Shown: positions 42,201-44,194 of the stretch, one piece after another
Position numbering within the stretch: position 1 is the first letter of the stretch
How the letters are laid out: every line of letters starts with the position of its first letter
Virus record (IMG/VR): IMGVR_UViG_3300038701_000415
Coordinates: 1-44,194 of that record
Source of the DNA: a virus
Length of the DNA stretch: 44,194 nucleotides
Strand: one strand, 5' to 3'
The notes under the pieces: generated by a model
The model's database searches: none
Seen by the model: only the letters and a program-made list of their open reading frames with translations
Told to the model about the DNA's origin: nothing
Position numbers and translations under genes: made by a program

Positions 42201-44194
42201 CCTCCTGCAGTTCACCACGACGGCTGACGCCTCGACCTTCGTCCACGAGGTCGGGCACATGTTCCTGTTCCAGATGATCCGCGATGCCGCGGACCCGCGG
42301 ATCTCCGCGGAGGGCAAGGCGCAGCTTGAGCGGCAGATCGCGGCGACCCGGTCGTGGTTCGCGTCCAACGCGCAGGACGCCTACACCGACCTCGGCAAGA
42401 TCGCCAAGGACGCCCGCCGCCGCGCCGACGCGCTCCCGGCTGGCCCGGACAAGAACCAAGCTGTCGTGCGCGCCCAGCGCCTCGAGGCCGCCTACGACCG
42501 GGCTCGGCAGGGCGGTGGTGCCGCCTACATGGAGCAGGTGGCCGGGGCCTTCCTCGACCCGCGCGCGCAGGGCTACGACGAGGCGGCCGAGGTCGTGTTC
42601 CACGAGCAGTGGGCGCGGGCCTTCGAGGTCTACCTCGGCAGCGGCAGCGCGCCGAGCGCGGATCTGCGGACGGTGTTCGCCCGCTTCGCCAAGTACATCA
42701 CCAGCATCTACCAGAGCCTGCGCCGCCTGAACGTCAACGTGTCGCCCGAGATCACGGACGTCTTCGACCGCCTGCTGGCGACCGAGACGGCGATCCAGAC
42801 CGAGCGGCGTGGCGCGGTCTACCAGCTGTCGCCGGGCGTGCTGGACGGCGCGACGCCGAACGAGGCGCGCCAGCTGCGCCGCCTCGCCGCCGAGGCCGAG
42901 GAGGAGGCCCGCACCCAGATCGCGCGTCGCGAGCAGAACGCGCTGAACCAGAAGGCGCGGGAGCAGCGCCGCGCGCGCCGCGAGCAGCTGACCAACCAGA
43001 TCACCGAGGAGGTCGGCAACGAGCCGGTCTACAAGGCGATGGAGCTGGCCGCGACCGGCAGCACCCCCAACGGCGATGTCGTCCTGAACACGGGCAAGAT
43101 CAGCCGCCCGGAGGTGATCGCCGCGGCCGGGGTCGAGTTCGCCGACGCGCTCCCGCGCCGGGTGATCTCCGGCCGCACCCCACCCAAGGACGCCATCCCG
43201 CTCACCGACCTCGCCCTGCTGTCAGGTTTCCCTGACATCGACACCATGCTGGTCGAGCTGACAGATCCGAACCTGCGCAGCATGCAGGACGAGATCGCCG
43301 CCCGCGTCGATGCTGCGATGGAGGCCGAGTTCGGGGCCGAGACCGACCCGGACGCCCTGAGCGATGAGGCGGTCGAGGCCGCCCAGAACGACAAGTTCCA
43401 AGAGCTGCAGCGTCTGCAGCTCCGCATCTTGCGCCGCCTTGCTGCCGAGCCGCTGGCGCAGGTCGCGCGGCGGCAGGCGGAACAGGCAGGCGCGCCTGCC
43501 GCCGCCGCTGATCAGGCAGCCGGGGCCGCCGCACAGGCCGAGCAGGCCGCCGCACGCACCCCGCGCGAGGGCGTGCAGGCCTCGCTGGCTCGCATCCGGG
43601 CTGACGTGCAGCGGAAGGCTAACGCGCCCCAGCGCCGGGCGCAGGCGGCCGCGGGTCGGCAGACCCGGACGATCCAGCGCAACATCGACCCCGAGGCCAT
43701 CAACGAGGCGGCGCGCCGGTACGTCCAGTCGCTCACCGTCCAGAAGGCCACGCCCGCCCGCTACCAGCAGGCAGCGAACCGGCTGTCGATCAAGATCGAG
43801 CGGGCGATTGCCGCGCGAAACTACGACGAGGCCGCCAGCCTGATGGAGCAGCGCGCCCTCAACCTCGCGATCTCACGCGAGGCCGCGGCCGTGCAGGACA
43901 TGGTGACCAAGAAGCGCCGCCGGTGGCGCGAGCTCACCGCCCGGTCCAACAAGCGGCTGGCACAGAGCTACGACATGAACTGGGTCAACGCGATCCGGGT
44001 CGTGCTGGAGCCGCTCGGCCTCGGCCGGGCGTCCGACACCAACTACTCCGCAGAGGAGGCGCTCGCCGCGCTGGAGACGGTCGAGCCCGCGCTCTACGCC
44101 GACATCATCAAGCAGATCGGCTCCGCTGGCGTGGCCGCACAGGCCGCGGCGCAGGTCGACCCCAAGCAGCCGCACCGCGCCCTGACGGTCGGGC
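36226..44194 (+). CDS. Giant polyvalent internal virion protein (partial, continues at left edge)
   Basis: Open without a stop from 36226 to the right edge (2656 codons) and continues at position 129 in the same frame; the joined length is about 3440 aa. Visible parts: 789-905 an ART-like domain (LRLLHGTPRADL, GGFYLTSVADAAQAEGYA); around 980-1100 a domain with HGWYSKDVDLAI and LTFAGIFSNGLDPQQAW; 1478-1560 a conserved domain with H1481-D-A-F-G-H1486 and EENAWQAH1505, then LTSETRGQNSWLNYG; 1826-1950 a second ART-like domain (FHWSGSELTTVDPAFAGTG, GYLGYYT); H2007-E-V-G-H2011, a zincin metallopeptidase motif with FHEQWARAFEVYLG downstream; then a long charged coil. This is the polyvalent protein layout of phage and conjugative element proteins injected with DNA. 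It occupies the T7 gp16 slot. No transglycosylase motif is seen. Enzyme activity is inferred. Confidence 0.88.
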   Translation, partial: MNQPLDFRSALQRLNGQGQDAEASPPITPTAPAVPREDAASGLDFAGALERVQTGTRRASTVQQALTGEALTARPGPSMQRAELMGTTRMGPTRENADALTILRSSERLLSEGATPDAVAEVRRIAREQQTTLPLAARTYVEQAEQASEQRRAALLQANPALRQLTDRFGYADLVTDLEQLAAVEDAANSFAGRLILSPAGRERALSLSETQEELSFLQGMSAAAGRGSLQIAANFPYTAAGLAIADVLDIGRTREEIYDRLAARYEREYMTPVEDLPPSVQVNLQQVASLQYDRVSQLTQDDVPRLLEVAANNLASASSLIELGERLGRSPQSAEFIDHLGTKDNTVGATIEAFLEQPVNGAAFLAETLAESAPSIIAAATIARLTGSTALGAGASGFASFSRENVNTAIGYINEQGYQISTVEDAIEVLGNEELMAEASRRGLARGVIVGVLDALAGRVAGTRLSRNPIADVVLQSQVQGGLGAAGEVLGSLAATGEIDAQAAFIEYLAELPTALVEVPGIGLRRFGQLRAERRQVLPPELEQLVDANALPSAQQTAEQAAADLETTRAAIEETQTFVRDPDAVRELLEAAGDQEVTIPAAEVERLYQEGALTDADIEYLQVADEVTQQGELSGDVSVPASRLLTLQGDGFSALIDNVRVTPDALTVAEARDAIANREADIQRLQGVIEQAEAAVSEVQTLSDQITEQVRAVGALTRGQARAVGNLMAERYAARAALFEPGTTAQSLYEADRVQFERADQAGAGLQQGAEPATELAADQDVVGAQGLRLLHGTPRADLTIDDIQIVREGAKQSKRGRRTGGFYLTSVADAAQAEGYAQMTGETGQVLDVIIAPNTRILRFDGDITRLSERQVNEWTDQGYGLVIGRDVRGRTEYVVIDRNAIQRIGPATPFEQAGLPLFDNPLQIEGRVTVRAIAEGMTEAHMQAYGRQLFPEDSPEDYAEVLRVAREELAAQLQQPNSGHGWYSKDVDLAIQQTARILPGLDTREGRAAFLTFAGIFSNGLDPQQAWQISIEAYEAWQATGEIVLNRADAARAVGREPRMTSFKDKAGSKVTQPAGWGPRNAANEQQLQMFKTLIEQQGSVTAALDWLVSPQPRADINQLMADAGVKTPRFKTKAEREGPPTYGALIFSEKLGRYTLGLHGVPVGSEDTTVDLWYTRTYRRWAGRLLEKPVGKEGVASQPDPARGGIERQTIFSLTGDLMADYPELSAGDVQAMLWFFEKRLWGAQGLRTDEGTNSAGARQALEARGLEFDERGGSLAPGAEGGAAVTLEQPAIEPGGTGSYSGGGLAPLEGAPNVRGAAGPDAELVAVAERYAAENGIDLRRQAEFVEVDPERATRIAQAYEEMEHAPQDPAVQAAYADLIAQTIAQYQALVDAGYSFTFFDSETDPYDGNPWNAMRDLRANKTMAVYGTYDGYGTEGLTEEAIADNPMLQDTGLVWPDQNGVDRPVTANDLFRAVHDAFGHGIEGAGFRARGEENAWQAHVRLFTGDAIAVLTSETRGQNSWLNYGPYGEQNRTAGVEDTVFAQQKAGIMPEWTWMEGRAGDAPTQEATDATEATLLDRGISPDPAAVRGRGAAAGAAAVEGVERAGAGLADQQDRDTREQPVTADDLGRLDDPEFLREFLTRPGWGAVTASLALPDDAFYQRQREENPAAYERSLQRQADRNQRENEYLRTLLEQEGIAYLTVQGMYQGEPDGTSYIIAADEATVMRFGRRFGQESVLTRDGLIFTQRAQADVQATGDVMVGEQALAEDFYSVTPGGTQFSMGLAFGTSGPGVPVIPEGYTQSAERPQLPVRPDGTVELFHWSGSELTTVDPAFAGTGPLQGAERQRGARVSFFGINPRERMRSQGTGYVKEAGLGAVRHVAFVEPDALYPLFEDPDGIADGKNISDAEAAIRDAGYLGYYTTDDGSGRAPLGNVAVLFEAVPVQVVPPETPALEQPAQGPQTPTRGAVGAPRGSYTLPQADGDPNLLQFTTTADASTFVHEVGHMFLFQMIRDAADPRISAEGKAQLERQIAATRSWFASNAQDAYTDLGKIAKDARRRADALPAGPDKNQAVVRAQRLEAAYDRARQGGGAAYMEQVAGAFLDPRAQGYDEAAEVVFHEQWARAFEVYLGSGSAPSADLRTVFARFAKYITSIYQSLRRLNVNVSPEITDVFDRLLATETAIQTERRGAVYQLSPGVLDGATPNEARQLRRLAAEAEEEARTQIARREQNALNQKAREQRRARREQLTNQITEEVGNEPVYKAMELAATGSTPNGDVVLNTGKISRPEVIAAAGVEFADALPRRVISGRTPPKDAIPLTDLALLSGFPDIDTMLVELTDPNLRSMQDEIAARVDAAMEAEFGAETDPDALSDEAVEAAQNDKFQELQRLQLRILRRLAAEPLAQVARRQAEQAGAPAAAADQAAGAAAQAEQAAARTPREGVQASLARIRADVQRKANAPQRRAQAAAGRQTRTIQRNIDPEAINEAARRYVQSLTVQKATPARYQQAANRLSIKIERAIAARNYDEAASLMEQRALNLAISREAAAVQDMVTKKRRRWRELTARSNKRLAQSYDMNWVNAIRVVLEPLGLGRASDTNYSAEEALAALETVEPALYADIIKQIGSAGVAAQAAAQVDPKQPHRALTVG
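44069..44194. repeat. Right copy of 126-bp terminal redundancy
   Basis: Identical to 3-128. Lies inside the giant gene in the same frame, so the two window ends join to give one uninterrupted reading frame. Confidence 0.95.

Noticed and set aside
36226-44194. N4-type virion RNA polymerase
   Set aside because: The size is similar, but I saw no T7-family polymerase motif in the translated sequence, and the recognisable domains are ART-like and zincin-like.

Overview
The window is a near-complete genome of a lytic-looking, short-tailed (podovirus-type) bacteriophage, about 65% GC by eye. No integrase, excision gene or attachment site is visible. Positions 3-128 are repeated exactly at 44069-44194, and one giant gene runs off the right edge and re-enters at the left edge in the same frame, so the contig is best read as a circular map cut inside a gene. 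The host is most likely a high-GC alphaproteobacterium, perhaps a Rhodobacterales-like one (inference): the phage carries a GapR/DUF2312 gene, a family typical of Alphaproteobacteria, and lysis proteins of a kind I associate with roseophages. I see no phage RNA polymerase, and the promoters I can find are sigma70-like, so host RNA polymerase probably transcribes the genome.

Layout. (1) 2-2482, right strand: C-terminal end of the giant polyvalent virion protein. (2) 2517-8715: tail spike, small tail protein, a second adhesin with a PKD-like domain and BspA/DUF285 repeats, a 66-aa protein and a heme-oxygenase-like protein. (3) 8718-10138: lysis cassette with small membrane proteins, a T7-lysozyme-like amidase, and an i-spanin with an embedded lipoprotein o-spanin. 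(4) 10135-19001, left strand: early and replication operons with a DUF5664 nucleotide pyrophosphohydrolase-like protein, a DUF6011 protein, an HNH endonuclease, family A DNA polymerase, GapR, a possible ssDNA-binding protein, a Cas4-like nuclease, an SNF2-type helicase and several small proteins. (5) 19191-21367, right strand: leader peptide and prim-pol/helicase. (6) 21368-21748: gene-free, AT-richer, with iteron-like repeats and overlapping hairpins. (7) 21749-36223, right strand: RuvC resolvase, terminases, portal, Bbp19-like protein, scaffold, capsid, Bbp16-like cement, tail tubes A and B, GNAT protein and internal virion proteins. (8) 36226 to the right edge: the giant polyvalent protein, about 3440 aa when the ends are joined.

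The prim-pol/helicase, DNA polymerase, Cas4-like nuclease, SNF2 helicase, RuvC and GapR form a replication and recombination set. The capsid genes follow the order and families of the BPP-1-like podoviruses, followed by T7-like tail tube and internal (ejected) proteins. Leftward genes are led by three promoters whose -35/-10 spacers carry a shared GATGCTGATCA operator-like sequence. The most unusual items are the heme-oxygenase-like gene between the tail genes and the lysis genes, the AT-shifted BspA-repeat adhesin, the giant protein with two ART-like domains and two candidate metal sites, and the gene-free structured region at 17600-17890.
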